Positions 43,440 to 52,532 of a DNA stretch of 64,000 bases are shown here, one piece after another (position 1 is the stretch's first letter; every line of letters starts with the position of its first letter). The stretch comes from Streptomyces bluensis (lineage in GTDB: Bacteria > Actinomycetota > Actinomycetes > Streptomycetales > Streptomycetaceae). The position numbers were made by a program, and so were the translations under genes. The DNA is taken from positions 186,001-250,000 of the forward strand of contig NZ_BMVM01000010.1 of NCBI RefSeq assembly GCF_014650715.1, given 5' to 3'. Under the pieces are notes generated by a model that saw only the letters and a list, made by a program, of their open reading frames with translations, did not search any database and had not been told where the DNA came from.

Positions 43440-43467
43440 AGGGCCCCGCAGACCACCGCGGGGCCCT
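43440..43467 (+). terminator. Terminator of msiK
   Basis: AGGGCCCCGC (43440-43449), 8-base loop, GCGGGGCCCT (43458-43467), followed by CTT, 25 bases after the stop. Confidence 0.85.
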
Positions 43468-43610
43468 CTTCGCTGCTCGCACACACTCCGGCAAAACCGG
43501 TCATTTCGAGCAATGCACGTCAACCCCCTACCCACAATCCCGCACCTCTACATCCCCCGAACCGGTGACAGAGTGTCGCCGAACAACCACCCCACGCTAC
43601 CCTCGCTCGC

Positions 43611-44066
43611 GTGAAGCACACCACTACCCAACGGATCCAGCGCGGCCCGGGCCCCGCCCGCCGGATCGGCCGCAGCCTCGCCCTCGTCCTCCCCGTCGTC
43701 CTGGTGCTCTCCGGGACCCTGGCGGTGACCCGGGTCAACTGGTCCGGGGGCTCCTCCTCGGACTCGGTGCTCGCCGCCGCCGAGGCCCCCTCGGGCACCA
43801 AGGCCCGCACCAAGGCCCGTGCCGCGCACGAGGTGCTGCGCGACAAGCTGCTGCTGGAGCTCCAGGAGCAGGACCCGGGCGTCGCCCTCACCCACCTCCA
43901 GCAGGCCGTGAACGGCCGCCCGTCGCTGGCCCGTCACTGCAGGTCGATCGCCCGCACCCTGGGCCGCGCGGCCGTCAGGGTGTACGGCCCGTCCCGCGCC
44001 CAGTCGTACGCCCGCCCGGTCTGCGACACGTCCTTCGCGTCCGGCGTGCTGACCCAGCACGGCTGA
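43611..44066 (+). CDS. Small exported or membrane-anchored hypothetical protein
   Basis: A 151-residue protein, GTG start at 43611. A basic N-terminus is followed by one hydrophobic segment (residues about 22-41, SLALVLPVVLVLSGTLAV), so it is anchored in or secreted through the membrane. The mature part is basic and helical (TKARAAHEVLRDKLLLELQE, LTHLQQAVNGRPSLARHC) with two Cys that may form a disulfide. No known domain is recognised. The position after msiK is conserved in my memory of related genomes. Confidence 0.65.
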   Translation: MKHTTTQRIQRGPGPARRIGRSLALVLPVVLVLSGTLAVTRVNWSGGSSSDSVLAAAEAPSGTKARTKARAAHEVLRDKLLLELQEQDPGVALTHLQQAVNGRPSLARHCRSIARTLGRAAVRVYGPSRAQSYARPVCDTSFASGVLTQHG

Positions 44067-44168
44067 GCACCCGCAGGGCCCGCCCGCCCTCCGCCCATGC
44101 GGTGACGGCCGCGCCCCGAGCCCCAGGGTCGTGCTCCCGCGAACGGGGCGCCACGTACAGTTCCGGTC

Positions 44169-44900
44169 ATGACCGATCCGAACGCCGCGTCGCGCCCCGT
44201 TCAAGCCGTCGTCCTGGCCGGTGGCCAGGGCTCCCGGCTGCGTCCGTACACCGACGACCGGCCCAAGCCCATGGTCGAGATCCCCGGCACGGGCACCCCG
44301 ATCATCGGCCATCAGCTCGCCTGGCTCGCCGAGGAGGGAGTGACCGATGTGGTCGTCTCCTGCGGCCATCTCGCCGATGTCCTGGAGAAGTGGCTGGACT
44401 CGGCCGACCTGCCCGTCCGCGTCACCACGGTCGTCGAGACGGAGCCCCTCGGCCGCGGCGGCGGCCTCAAGTACGCGGCCGCCCACCTCCCCCGCCCCGA
44501 CCTGCCCTGGTACGCGGCGAACGGCGACATCTGGACCCGTTTCTCGCTCCGCGACATGGCGGACTTCCACACCGAGCGCGACGCGGTCGCCACGCTCGCC
44601 CTCGCCCGCCCGCGCATCCCGTGGGGTGCCGTGAAGACGGACGGCTTCGGCCGCGTCACGGACTTCATCGAGGCCCCGCTGACGACGTATGAAATCAACG
44701 CGGGTGTCTATGTCTTCTCGCCCGAGTTCGCCTCCCTGCTCCCCGAGCGCGGCGACCACGAGCGCACCACGTTCCCGCGCCTGGCCCGTGAGCGCCGTCT
44801 GGCGGGCTTCTCGATCCCGCAGGGCGCGTACTGGCGCGCCATCGACACGGCGAAGGACCTGACGGAGGCGGCGAAGGAGCTCGCGGCGCTGGGGCGTTGA
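44169..44900 (+). CDS. NDP-sugar pyrophosphorylase-like nucleotidyltransferase
   Basis: A 243-residue GT-A-type nucleotidyltransferase that would join a sugar 1-phosphate to an NTP. The activation motif VVLAGGQGSRLRPYTDDRPK is complete, followed by KPMVEIPGTGTPIIGHQLAW, the NGDIW metal-site Asp and the late YWRAIDTAKDLTEA. It lacks a C-terminal beta-helix, so it is the short type (mannose-1- or glucose-1-phosphate transferase-like). The sugar and nucleotide are not decided. It converges with the DoxX gene over a strong terminator. Confidence 0.88.
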   Translation: MTDPNAASRPVQAVVLAGGQGSRLRPYTDDRPKPMVEIPGTGTPIIGHQLAWLAEEGVTDVVVSCGHLADVLEKWLDSADLPVRVTTVVETEPLGRGGGLKYAAAHLPRPDLPWYAANGDIWTRFSLRDMADFHTERDAVATLALARPRIPWGAVKTDGFGRVTDFIEAPLTTYEINAGVYVFSPEFASLLPERGDHERTTFPRLARERRLAGFSIPQGAYWRAIDTAKDLTEAAKELAALGR

Positions 44901-44993
44901 GCTCCGGTCCGAGGCCCTCGGGCCGCCCAGTACGTCGGACCGCACAAGTCCTCGGACCGCGCAAGCCCTCGGGCCGCACGTCCCGTTGTACGT

Positions 44994-45032
44994 CGATGGG
45001 GTCCCGCACGTTTCCTGTGCGGGACCCCATCG
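44994..45032. terminator. Bidirectional terminator, 16-bp perfect stem
   Basis: CGATGGGGTCCCGCAC (44994-45009) and GTGCGGGACCCCATCG (45017-45032) pair fully around a 7-base loop, between two converging genes. Just upstream (44910-44985) are three imperfect copies of CTCGGACCGCACAAG. Confidence 0.9.
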
Positions 45033-45051
45033 TCGTACGCGCCGCTGGTCG

Positions 45052-46788
45052 TTACCCGAGGAGGCCGCCCACGAGTCCGTCCCGGCCCGCGTCGGAGCCG
45101 CCCGAGCTGCCCGTGCCGCCCGTGGCGGCGCCGCCCGACGCGCCGCCGCTGGAGGTCGGGCCCGTGGTGGTACTCGGGGCCTGCTGGCCGGGGGACGTCT
45201 GGCGGGGCGGGATCTGACCGGCCGTGCCCTGGGTCTCGCTCGGCCGGCCGCCGGTGACGGCACCCGCGTCCCGGGTCGCGCCCGGGCTGCTCGCGCCCTG
45301 GGAGGGGCTGGCGGATGTGGCGCCCTGCGTGGGCGAGTTGACGGCGGACGGGGCGCGCTTCTTGTTCCCGCCGGTCTCCTCGGGGACGGGCGAGCCGGGC
45401 AGTTCGTTGCGCGGGGCCTCGCCGGGGCCGGGGACGACGACACGGTCGGCGTCCCGGACGGCTCCGCCGAGCACCGAGCCGACGAGGAGGGTGAGTCCGA
45501 CGACGACGGTGGCGATGAGGGCGCCACGGCGCAGCACGTACCGCCGCAGTTCCCAGATCTCCGCGCGTGGGCCGAGCCGCCGCCAGGCGTTGCCTGCGAG
45601 GCGGCCGTCGGTGGAGTAGACGGGTGCGCCGGCGATGATCAGCGGGGACCAGGCGGCGAGGTAGATGATGTCGGGCGTCTCGTAGGCGGGGGCGGTCTTC
45701 CAGCTGACGGTGACGAGCAGCGCGGCCGACAGCAGGGCGCCGGACACGGCGGCGACGCGCTGCCACAGGCCGAGGACCGTGAGGACGCCCACGACGACCT
45801 GGGCGAAGGCGATGGCGAGTCCGGTGCCGACGGGGTGTTCGAGGCCGAACTGCCGGAGCGGTTCGGCGATGTCCCACGGGTGGAGTGTGCTGAGCCACTT
45901 CACCATGGAGCCGCGCTTGCCGCCGTCGAAGTAGTGCGGGTCGCAGAGCTTGCTCATGCCGGCGTAGACGGAGATGAAGCCGAGCAGAACGCGCAGCGGC
46001 AGCAGCACCACGCCGAGGTTCATACGGCGGCCCGGGTAATAGGCGTGCCGTAGCCCCGCCGCGGCAGCGGCTGTTGTCAGCTCGTCGCCGTGGCGCCCGG
46101 CCGTGCGCCGCGCATCGGCGTCCTCGTACGGCTCCTCGAACTCCTCGTCCGCGTAACCCGGTTCGGCGTAACGGGGATCGTCGTAACCGGATGCGTCGTA
46201 ACCGGCGTCCCCGTACCCGGGTTCGTCGTACGCGCTGCCCACGCCTCGCATGGCGGGCAGGATGCGGCCACCGGAGGGGGCGTGGTCGCTGTGGCTGCGC
46301 TGGGCGCCGACGACGGGGGTCTCGACCGTCTCGACGGTCAGGTCGCCGTCGTACCGGCCGTGTCCGGTGCCGTCGATGCGTGGGATGACCTGGGTCGCGC
46401 CGGCGTCACCCGCCGGGTCTGCCGCTTGGTGGTGCACGCTCGTGTTCCGCACCGCCTGCAGCAGCCGGTGGGCGCCGGTGTCGTCGGGTGCGGACCTCCC
46501 GCTCCAGACGACGGGAGCCCGGCGGCGGGTACCGGCAGCCGCGCCGGACCGGCCCGCCGCGCCCGCGGCGGGGATGCGCCCGGTGTTCTCGGTGGCGCTC
46601 GTGTGCCCTGCGATCCGCGGGGACCGGTCCCTCGGCGCGGCGCCCAACTGCACGCGGAAGCTCGCGTGGTTGACGATGATCTGCGCCGGATCGCTCGGCA
46701 CCTTCACCATGCTCAGCGCGGGAGCGTCGTCGAATCCCGACGAGCGGTCCCCCGTGGGTGTGCGGGGTGTTCTGGTGTCCACACTCAT
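45052..46788 (-). CDS. DoxX-family membrane protein with long disordered ends
   Basis: A 578-residue protein. Residues 1-250 are low-complexity and acidic, with a GY-rich stretch (GSAYDEPGYGDAGYDASGYD). About 255-420 is a four-helix DoxX membrane domain (MNLGVVLLPLRVLLGFISVY, TGLAIAFAQVVVGVLTVLGL, ALLSAALLVTVSW) with the DoxX-type start. A further membrane segment (about 437-457, LIATVVVGLTLLVGSVLGG) leads to a Ser/Gly/Pro-rich tail. DoxX proteins are linked to quinone or thiosulfate oxidation and to redox stress in actinobacteria; the role of this fusion is unknown. Confidence 0.82.
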   Translation of the reverse strand: MSVDTRTPRTPTGDRSSGFDDAPALSMVKVPSDPAQIIVNHASFRVQLGAAPRDRSPRIAGHTSATENTGRIPAAGAAGRSGAAAGTRRRAPVVWSGRSAPDDTGAHRLLQAVRNTSVHHQAADPAGDAGATQVIPRIDGTGHGRYDGDLTVETVETPVVGAQRSHSDHAPSGGRILPAMRGVGSAYDEPGYGDAGYDASGYDDPRYAEPGYADEEFEEPYEDADARRTAGRHGDELTTAAAAAGLRHAYYPGRRMNLGVVLLPLRVLLGFISVYAGMSKLCDPHYFDGGKRGSMVKWLSTLHPWDIAEPLRQFGLEHPVGTGLAIAFAQVVVGVLTVLGLWQRVAAVSGALLSAALLVTVSWKTAPAYETPDIIYLAAWSPLIIAGAPVYSTDGRLAGNAWRRLGPRAEIWELRRYVLRRGALIATVVVGLTLLVGSVLGGAVRDADRVVVPGPGEAPRNELPGSPVPEETGGNKKRAPSAVNSPTQGATSASPSQGASSPGATRDAGAVTGGRPSETQGTAGQIPPRQTSPGQQAPSTTTGPTSSGGASGGAATGGTGSSGGSDAGRDGLVGGLLG

Positions 46789-46937
46789 CTAACCGAGTGA
46801 CGTGACGTTAGGACACTGCCTTGACCGCCCCGATCTGTCCGGACAGCATCAAGATCATCCGTACCGGGATCATTCACACCAAGACGGTCCGCATCGCGCC
46901 CATCCGGGATTTCCCGGACACCCGCTGAAACGTGGCG

Positions 46938-47879
46938 TCAGGCGCGCCGGCGCGCCGCCTCGTACAGCACGACTCCCGCCGCCACACCGGCGTTCAGCGA
47001 TTCGGCGCCACCCGGCATCGGAATCCGCACCCGGAAGTCGCAGGTTTCGCCCACGAGCCGGGACAGCCCCTTGCCCTCGCTCCCGACGACGATGACCACG
47101 GGCCCTTCGAGCGCCTCCAGTTCGTCGACCTCGACCTCGCCGTCGGCGGCGAGTCCGACGACCACGATCCCGGCCTTCTTGTACGCCTCCAGGGCGCGCG
47201 TGAGGTTGGTGGCGCGTGCGACGGGCGTACGGGCGGCCGTACCGGCGGACGTCTTCCAGGCACCGGCGGTCATGCCGGCCGCGCGCCGCTCGGGCACGAC
47301 GACGCCGTGCCCGCCGAACGCGGAGACGGACCGGACGACGGCGCCGAGGTTGCGCGGGTCGGTCACTCCGTCGAGGGCGACGATCAGCGGGTCCTCGCCC
47401 TCGTCGTACGCGGCGTCCGCGAGGTCCTCGGGGTGGGCGTACTCGTACGGCGGGACCTGGAGGACGAGGCCCTGGTGGTTGAGGCCGTTCGTCATGCGGT
47501 CGAGCTCGGGGCGGGGGGCCTCCATGAGGTTGATGCCCCCGCGCTCGGCGGCGAGCTGGAGCGCCTCGCGGACCCGCTCGTCGTTGTCGATGAACTGCTG
47601 CACGTACAGCGTGGACGCGGGCACGCCCTCGCGCAGCGCCTCGACGACGGGGTTGCGCCCGACGACCAGCTCGGCGGCGGACCTGCCGCCCCGGCCCTTG
47701 GGCTGGGGCCGTCCCGTCGCCCGCCGCGACTTGGCCTGCGCGGCGCGCTGCTTGGCGTGGCCCTTGCGCATCTCGGCGGGCGGGGTCGGCCCCTTGCCCT
47801 CAAGGCCCCGGCGCCGCTGGCCGCCGCTGCCGACCTGCGCGCCCTTCTTGCCGGACATGCGGCGGTTGTTTGCGGCCAT
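46938..47879 (-). CDS. rlmB: 23S rRNA (guanosine-2'-O-)-methyltransferase RlmB
   Basis: A 313-residue SPOUT-class methyltransferase. The N-terminal 65 residues are very basic (RRRGLEGKGP, KQRAAQAKSRRATGRPQPKG). A substrate-binding domain follows (ELVVGRNPVVEALREGVPAS), then the catalytic trefoil knot: LIVALDGVTDPRNLGAVVRS (motif 1 with the Asn-Leu-Gly), VIVVGSEGKGLSRL (motif 2) and RIPMPGGAESLNAGVAAGVV (motif 3). It uses SAM to methylate a 23S rRNA guanosine. It lies 121 bases after cysS on the same strand, the common actinobacterial pairing. Confidence 0.92.
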   Translation of the reverse strand: MAANNRRMSGKKGAQVGSGGQRRRGLEGKGPTPPAEMRKGHAKQRAAQAKSRRATGRPQPKGRGGRSAAELVVGRNPVVEALREGVPASTLYVQQFIDNDERVREALQLAAERGGINLMEAPRPELDRMTNGLNHQGLVLQVPPYEYAHPEDLADAAYDEGEDPLIVALDGVTDPRNLGAVVRSVSAFGGHGVVVPERRAAGMTAGAWKTSAGTAARTPVARATNLTRALEAYKKAGIVVVGLAADGEVEVDELEALEGPVVIVVGSEGKGLSRLVGETCDFRVRIPMPGGAESLNAGVAAGVVLYEAARRRA

Positions 47880-48000
47880 GACCTACCTGTCTCCGTGTGT
47901 CTGTGTCGTCTCTGGTGGCGGAACGCGCACCGCGTCCGTATGCAGTGTGCCGCCCGGAGAGCCGGGCGGCACAGTCGATCAAGCTTCGATCAAGAAGTGC

Positions 48001-49401
48001 TCAGCGCGATCCGAGGGACCATCGAGGTCCCTGCGGGCTGTCCTCGATGGTCAGACCGGACTGGTTCAGCTGGTCCCGGATGGCGTCCGCCGTCGCCCAG
48101 TCCTTACGGGCGCGGGCGGCCTCGCGCTGGTCGAGCACGAGCCGTACGAGGCTGTCGACGACCCCGTGCAGATCCTCGCCCCGGTCGTCCTCGCCCGCCC
48201 ACTGCTCATCGAGCGGGTCGAGACCGAGGACGCCGAGCATGGCGCGGACCTCGGCGAGGCGTGCCACGGCGGCTTCCTTGTCGTCGGCGGCGAGGGCGGA
48301 GTTGCCCTGCCGGACGGTGGTGTGCACGACCGCGAGCGCCTGCGGCACCCCGAGGTCGTCGTCCATGGCCTCGGCGAAGGCGGGCGGCACCTCGGCCGAC
48401 GGCTCGACGGCACCGCCGGCCATTTCCATGACCCGCTGGACGAAGCCCTCGATCCGGGCGAACGCGGACTCGGCCTCGCGCAGGGAGTCGTCGCTGTACT
48501 CGATCATCGACCGGTAGTGCGGCGTGCCGAGGTAGTACCGCAGGACGATGGGCCGCCAGCGCTTGACCATCTCGCTGACGAGCACCGAGTTCCCGAGGGA
48601 CTTCGACATCTTCTCGCCGCTCATGGTGACCCACGCGTTGTGCACCCAGTACCGGGCGAACTCGTCGCCGTACGCCTTGGCCTGGGCGATCTCGTTCTCG
48701 TGGTGCGGGAAGATCAGGTCGAGCCCGCCGCCGTGGATGTCGAACTCCCGGCCCAGGTACTTGTGGGCCATGGCCGAGCACTCCAGGTGCCAGCCCGGCC
48801 GCCCGCGTCCCCACGGTGTCTCCCAGGTCGGCTCACCGGGCTTGGCGGCCTTCCACATCGCGAAGTCACGGGGATCGCGCTTGCCGGTCTCGCCCTCGCC
48901 GGAGGGCTGCAGCAGGTTCTCCAACTCCTGGTTGGACAGCTGCAGGTACTCCGGGAAGGAGCGCACGTCGAAGTACACGTTCCCCTCGGCCTCGTAGGCG
49001 TGCCCGCGCTCGATGAGCCCGCGCATCATCTCGACCATCTCGGTCACGTGCCCGGTGGCGCGCGGCTCGTAGGTCGGCGGCAGGCATCCCAGCACGCTGT
49101 AGCCGTCGTTGAACGCGCGCTCGTTCTCGTATCCGATCGCCCACCACGGGCGGCCCTGGTCGGCCGACTTGGTGATGATCTTGTCGTCGATGTCGGTGAC
49201 GTTCCGGATGAACGTCACCTCGTAGCCGCGGTACGCGAACCAGCGGCGCATGATGTCGAAGTTGAGGCCCGAGCGGATGTGCCCGATGTGCGGTGCGGCC
49301 TGCACGGTCGCGCCACACAGGTAGATCGAGACACAACCCGGCCTGAGCGGGGCGAAGTCACGGATCTGCCGGGCGCTGGTGTCGTACAGGCGAATAGTCA
49401 C
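48001..49401 (-). CDS. cysS: Cysteinyl-tRNA synthetase
   Basis: A 466-residue class I aminoacyl-tRNA synthetase. HIGH motif: GATVQAAPHIGHIRSGLNFD, and KMSKS in SGEKMSKSLGNSVL. Zinc ligands include the Cys in YLCGATV and HLECSAMAHKYLG; the Cys-specific FDIHGGGLDLIFPHHENEIA is present. The C-terminal helical domain and the DALR-like part have normal length. GTG at 49401 starts VTIRLYDTSARQIRDF; another GTG lies one codon upstream. It forms a block with ispD, ispF and rlmB on the same strand. Confidence 0.95.
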   Translation of the reverse strand: MTIRLYDTSARQIRDFAPLRPGCVSIYLCGATVQAAPHIGHIRSGLNFDIMRRWFAYRGYEVTFIRNVTDIDDKIITKSADQGRPWWAIGYENERAFNDGYSVLGCLPPTYEPRATGHVTEMVEMMRGLIERGHAYEAEGNVYFDVRSFPEYLQLSNQELENLLQPSGEGETGKRDPRDFAMWKAAKPGEPTWETPWGRGRPGWHLECSAMAHKYLGREFDIHGGGLDLIFPHHENEIAQAKAYGDEFARYWVHNAWVTMSGEKMSKSLGNSVLVSEMVKRWRPIVLRYYLGTPHYRSMIEYSDDSLREAESAFARIEGFVQRVMEMAGGAVEPSAEVPPAFAEAMDDDLGVPQALAVVHTTVRQGNSALAADDKEAAVARLAEVRAMLGVLGLDPLDEQWAGEDDRGEDLHGVVDSLVRLVLDQREAARARKDWATADAIRDQLNQSGLTIEDSPQGPRWSLGSR

Positions 49402-49508
49402 CACTCCAGGGTAGTGGGCGCGGGCAGCGCGCAGTGACCCATGACCCGAGGTCCACGCATTCGTGACCTGCGGGTGCGGTGATGCTCCGCGGGCCGGGGT
49501 CATGCTTC

Positions 49509-49746
49509 TCCTCGCCCCCGCCACCCCTACCCGTCCCATCCCTTCCCTGAGGGCTCCGCCCCCAGACCCCCGGGCAATCCAGCCCCTCCGGCGTTTGAGG
49601 AGCGGGGGTCCGGGGGCTGGCCCCCGAAACGGGGTCCGGGGCGGAGCCCCGAATCCCTGGGGGTCCAGGGGGGCGTAGCCCCCTTGGCGGGGTCGAAGGG
49701 GCGGAGCCCCTGGGGATGGGACGGGTAGGGGCGGCGGGGGCGAGGA
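49509..49746. repeat. 240-bp palindromic-ended repeat element
   Basis: 34-base ends, 49509-49542 and 49713-49746, are inverted copies differing at one base. The interior is built from further hairpins: GGGGTCCGGGGGCTGGCCCC-like and repeated GGGGCGGAGCCCC units. A half copy lies at 16407-16440. It sits between cysS and ispF and does not code. It resembles the frequent Streptomyces intergenic repeats and may act as a terminator. Confidence 0.75.
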
Positions 49747-49750
49747 AACC

Positions 49751-49822
49751 CCGGTGGGGCAACCGGTCCGGACCCGGCGGGTCAGGCCCGGTGGGGCAAC
49801 CGGTCCGGACCCGGCGGGTCAG
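49751..49822. repeat. 35-base tandem repeat over the ispF stop codon
   Basis: A 35-base sequence (CCGGTGGGGCAACCGGTCCG...) at 49751-49785 is repeated exactly at 49788-49822, period 37. The second copy includes the ispF stop, so the first is a duplicate of the gene's end. Confidence 0.85.
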
Positions 49823-50358
49823 CCGGTTCGGACGACGAGTGCCGTCGCCACCGCCATCAGGCCCTCGTCCCGGCCCGGAAACCCGAGCCCGTCCGTCGTC
49901 GCCCCGGAGACGGACACAGGAGCCCCCGCCGCCTCCGACAGCACCTTCTGCGCCTCGTCCCGCCGCTTGCCGATCTTCGGACGCGGGCCGACGACCTGGA
50001 CCGCGATGTTCCCGATCGCGTACCCGGCCGCACGCACGATGCGGGCGGCCTCGGCGAGCAGCACGACCCCCGACGCACCGGACCACTCCGGGCGCCCGGT
50101 GCCGAAGTGCTGCCCCAGGTCACCCAGCCCGGCGGCCGAGAAGAGCGCGTTGCACGCGGCGTGCGCGACCACGTCCGCGTCGGAGTGGCCGGCCAGCCCG
50201 GGCCCCTCCCCCTCCCAGAGCAGCCCGGCGCACCACAGCTCCCGCCCGTCCTCGAAGGCGTGGATGTCGGTGCCGATGCCCACCTGGGGCAGCGGGAAGG
50301 GGACGGCTTCCCCGGCTCCCCCGGCTCCCCCGGCTCCCGCGGGCGGCTCAGAAGCCAT
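49819..50358 (-). CDS. ispF: 2-C-methyl-D-erythritol 2,4-cyclodiphosphate synthase
   Basis: A 179-residue MEP-pathway enzyme that cyclises CDP-methylerythritol 2-phosphate. Zinc ligands are in VGIGTDIHAFEDGRELW and GLAGHSDADVVAHAACNALF; the conserved SGATTDGLGFPGRDEGLMAV completes the active site. A Gly/Ala-rich 20-residue N-terminal extension precedes the domain. It overlaps ispD by 11 bases and is translationally coupled to it, as in most actinobacteria. Product feeds isoprenoid synthesis. Confidence 0.96.
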   Translation of the reverse strand: MASEPPAGAGGAGGAGEAVPFPLPQVGIGTDIHAFEDGRELWCAGLLWEGEGPGLAGHSDADVVAHAACNALFSAAGLGDLGQHFGTGRPEWSGASGVVLLAEAARIVRAAGYAIGNIAVQVVGPRPKIGKRRDEAQKVLSEAAGAPVSVSGATTDGLGFPGRDEGLMAVATALVVRTG

Positions 50359-51085
50359 CGTTCAGCCTCCTCCGTGCGAGGACCGCCTCCGCGAGGACCA
50401 GGTCGAGGGGCCTGGTGACCTTGAAGGCCTCCTCGTGCCCCGGCACCACCACGACCCGCAGCCCCAGCTGCTCGACCATGCTCGCGTCGTCCGTGACGTT
50501 CTCGGTGACCGTCTCATGGGCTCGGACGAGCGTGTCGCGATCGAAGCCCTGCGGGGTCTGGACGGCACGCAGCCGGGAGCGCTCCGGGGTCGCCACCACG
50601 GGCTCCGGCGCACCGGGCGTGTCCGCCGGCTGGACCTGTTTGACGGTGTCCGCGAGCGGCAGCGCCGGCACGACGGCGGGCGCCCCGTCCCGTACGGCCT
50701 CGATGACGGTGTCCACCGTGTCCACGGGCACCAGCGGCCGGGCCGCGTCGTGGACCAGCACGATGTCGATGCCGGGCGGCAGCGCGTCCAGCCCGAGTTT
50801 CACCGACTCCTGCCGGCTTCCGCCGCCCGGTACGACGAGGAAGTCGGTCCGCTCGGGCAGCGCGTGCGTGTCGAGCAGGCTCTTGACCTCGGCGGTGTCG
50901 TCGGGGGGCGCCACCACCACCACGAGGGAGACGGCACGCGACGCGGCCATGGCGCGCACCGCGTGGATGAGCATCGGGGTGCCGTTCAGCGTACGAAGCG
51001 CCTTGGGGGCACCGGGACCGAGGCGCACGCCCCGGCCCGCGGCGGGGATCACGGCCGCCGTACGAGGGCGCGGATCTTCAGACAT
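50348..51085 (-). CDS. ispD: 2-C-methyl-D-erythritol 4-phosphate cytidylyltransferase
   Basis: A 245-residue MEP-pathway enzyme that joins CTP and methylerythritol 4-phosphate. The N-terminal VIPAAGRGVRLGPGAPKAL is the CTP-binding loop; VLVHDAARPLVP holds the active-site Asp, followed by TPQGFDRDTLVRAHE and TDDASMVEQLG. Cytoplasmic. It lies directly upstream of ispF with an 11-base overlap and 343 bases downstream of carD, which has its own terminator. Confidence 0.95.
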   Translation of the reverse strand: MSEDPRPRTAAVIPAAGRGVRLGPGAPKALRTLNGTPMLIHAVRAMAASRAVSLVVVVAPPDDTAEVKSLLDTHALPERTDFLVVPGGGSRQESVKLGLDALPPGIDIVLVHDAARPLVPVDTVDTVIEAVRDGAPAVVPALPLADTVKQVQPADTPGAPEPVVATPERSRLRAVQTPQGFDRDTLVRAHETVTENVTDDASMVEQLGLRVVVVPGHEEAFKVTRPLDLVLAEAVLARRRLNDGF

Positions 51086-51404
51086 CGGTTCCTGTCAGGT
51101 TTGTGTGCTCGGCATGCGTGGGTATGGCCTGTGGGGAGTGCCGGGCGCGAGCCTTGACCGAACCCTTCCGTGACGTCTGGTCGAGCCAGCTGCCCGGGCC
51201 CGGCACGCCAGTATCGGGGAGCTTTCCCGTCGACGTACGGCACGGCGGCAAGCGGTACGGCGGCACGACGCAGGCGTACGAACGCATGAACGGGCCGTGA
51301 AGGATATCGGCGCGCCCGCCATCGGAAGCCGAACATGCCGCAGCGCCCGGCGACAGCTGTTGCGTCATCGGGCACCACGGCATTTCATTGCACTGAAGCG
51401 AGCT
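51086..51404. other. ispD upstream region
   Basis: No gene is seen in these 319 bases between ispD and the carD terminator. It should contain the ispD-ispF promoter; no single -35/-10 pair is convincing. Confidence 0.4.
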
Positions 51405-51427
51405 GCCGGCGCGCTGCTTACGCCGGC
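51405..51427 (-). terminator. Terminator of carD
   Basis: GCCGGCG (51405-51411), 9-base loop, CGCCGGC (51421-51427), directly at the carD stop. Confidence 0.6.
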
Positions 51428-51428
51428 C

Positions 51429-51911
51429 TCAGGACGCCAGGACCTCGTCGAGCAGGGCCTCGGCCTTGTCCTCGTTCGTGTTCTCCGCGAGGGCGAGCTC
51501 ACTCACCAGGATCTGCCGGGCCTTGGCGAGCATCCGCTTCTCACCGGCGGAAAGCCCGCGCTCACGCTCACGACGCCACAGGTCACGCACGACTTCCGCG
51601 ACCTTGATGACATCACCGGAGGCGAGCTTCTCCAGATTCGCCTTGTAGCGACGCGACCAGTTCGTGGGCTCCTCGGCATACGGCGCACGCAGCACCTCGA
51701 AGACCCGGTCCAGTCCGTCCTGACCGACCACATCACGCACGCCGACGAACTCCGCATTGTCCGCTGGCACACGCACCGTGAGGTCGCCCTGGGCGACCTT
51801 CAGCACCAAGTAGGTCTTGTCCACGCCTTTGATCTGACGAGTTTCGATGGCCTCGATCAGCGCGGCCCCGTGATGGGGATAGACCACGGTGTCGCCAACC
51901 TTGAACGTCAT
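51429..51911 (-). CDS. carD: CarD-family RNA polymerase-binding regulator
   Basis: A 160-residue CarD protein. Residues 1-60 are the RNA polymerase beta-binding Tudor-like domain (FKVGDTVVYPHHGAALIEAI, YLVLKVAQGDLTVRVPADN). The rest is a helical DNA-contact domain with the conserved Trp (EEPTNWSRRYKANLEKLASG, VVRDLWRRERERGLSAGEKR). It stabilises open complexes at rRNA and other promoters. Standard length for actinobacteria. RBS GGAAGGGG. It is transcribed apart from ispD. Confidence 0.95.
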   Translation of the reverse strand: MTFKVGDTVVYPHHGAALIEAIETRQIKGVDKTYLVLKVAQGDLTVRVPADNAEFVGVRDVVGQDGLDRVFEVLRAPYAEEPTNWSRRYKANLEKLASGDVIKVAEVVRDLWRRERERGLSAGEKRMLAKARQILVSELALAENTNEDKAEALLDEVLAS

Positions 51912-52532
51912 GTGACAGGTACCCCTTCCGTGGCTATCCAGGGTAACACGGATACGGCGTCTTCTGAATGGCGTTTTCGCAGGTCAGGGCATATCTCGGG
52001 GCTTGACAACAGCAACAGGAACGTGCTTCGGAGGGGGAACGAGGCGGGGTATTCGCAGGTGGGAGCAGCTCTGCGGGCGGAGCGAAACGCGCACGTTACA
52101 CGCATCCGGAGCGCGCCAACGGCGGTCAAATGTCCCGTTATGCCCACCCCCAAGTGTGCGAGTCACGCTACTCCGTTCGGCGGGTGGAGACGGATCCGAG
52201 ACGAATCCGGAATTGATCAAGGGGAGAGTCGGGGGATGGTCGAGTGACGGTCTTCAGCCGTTGGCGGTGATCAATTTTCGGTGGGGTCATGCATTCCGTA
52301 CGGGAAATCCTCAGCTGCCACCAAAGAGGCCACTGGGGCTTATGTGAATGTGACACGAGGGGACATCACCGGTGGCGCTTCCCGGGCGATGGTGTCGGCT
52401 CAAGGGAGGGTCGGGTGCGGGGGCCGCGGAACGGCTCGGTAGCCTAGGCCCGCTGACCAACCCTTAGGGCGGCTTTACGGCCGTACGGCCGCCCGCACCC
52501 GTATCGCCCACGCCCAAGGAGACGCCGCCGCA
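51912..52532. other. Non-coding region between carD and the divergent lipoprotein gene
   Basis: These 621 bases contain no reading frame with familiar protein features. Parts (52000-52060, 52250-52350) are less GC-rich than the surrounding genes, as in promoter DNA. The carD promoter and that of the lipoprotein gene must lie here. No strong hairpin was found, and a small RNA cannot be excluded. Confidence 0.4.
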
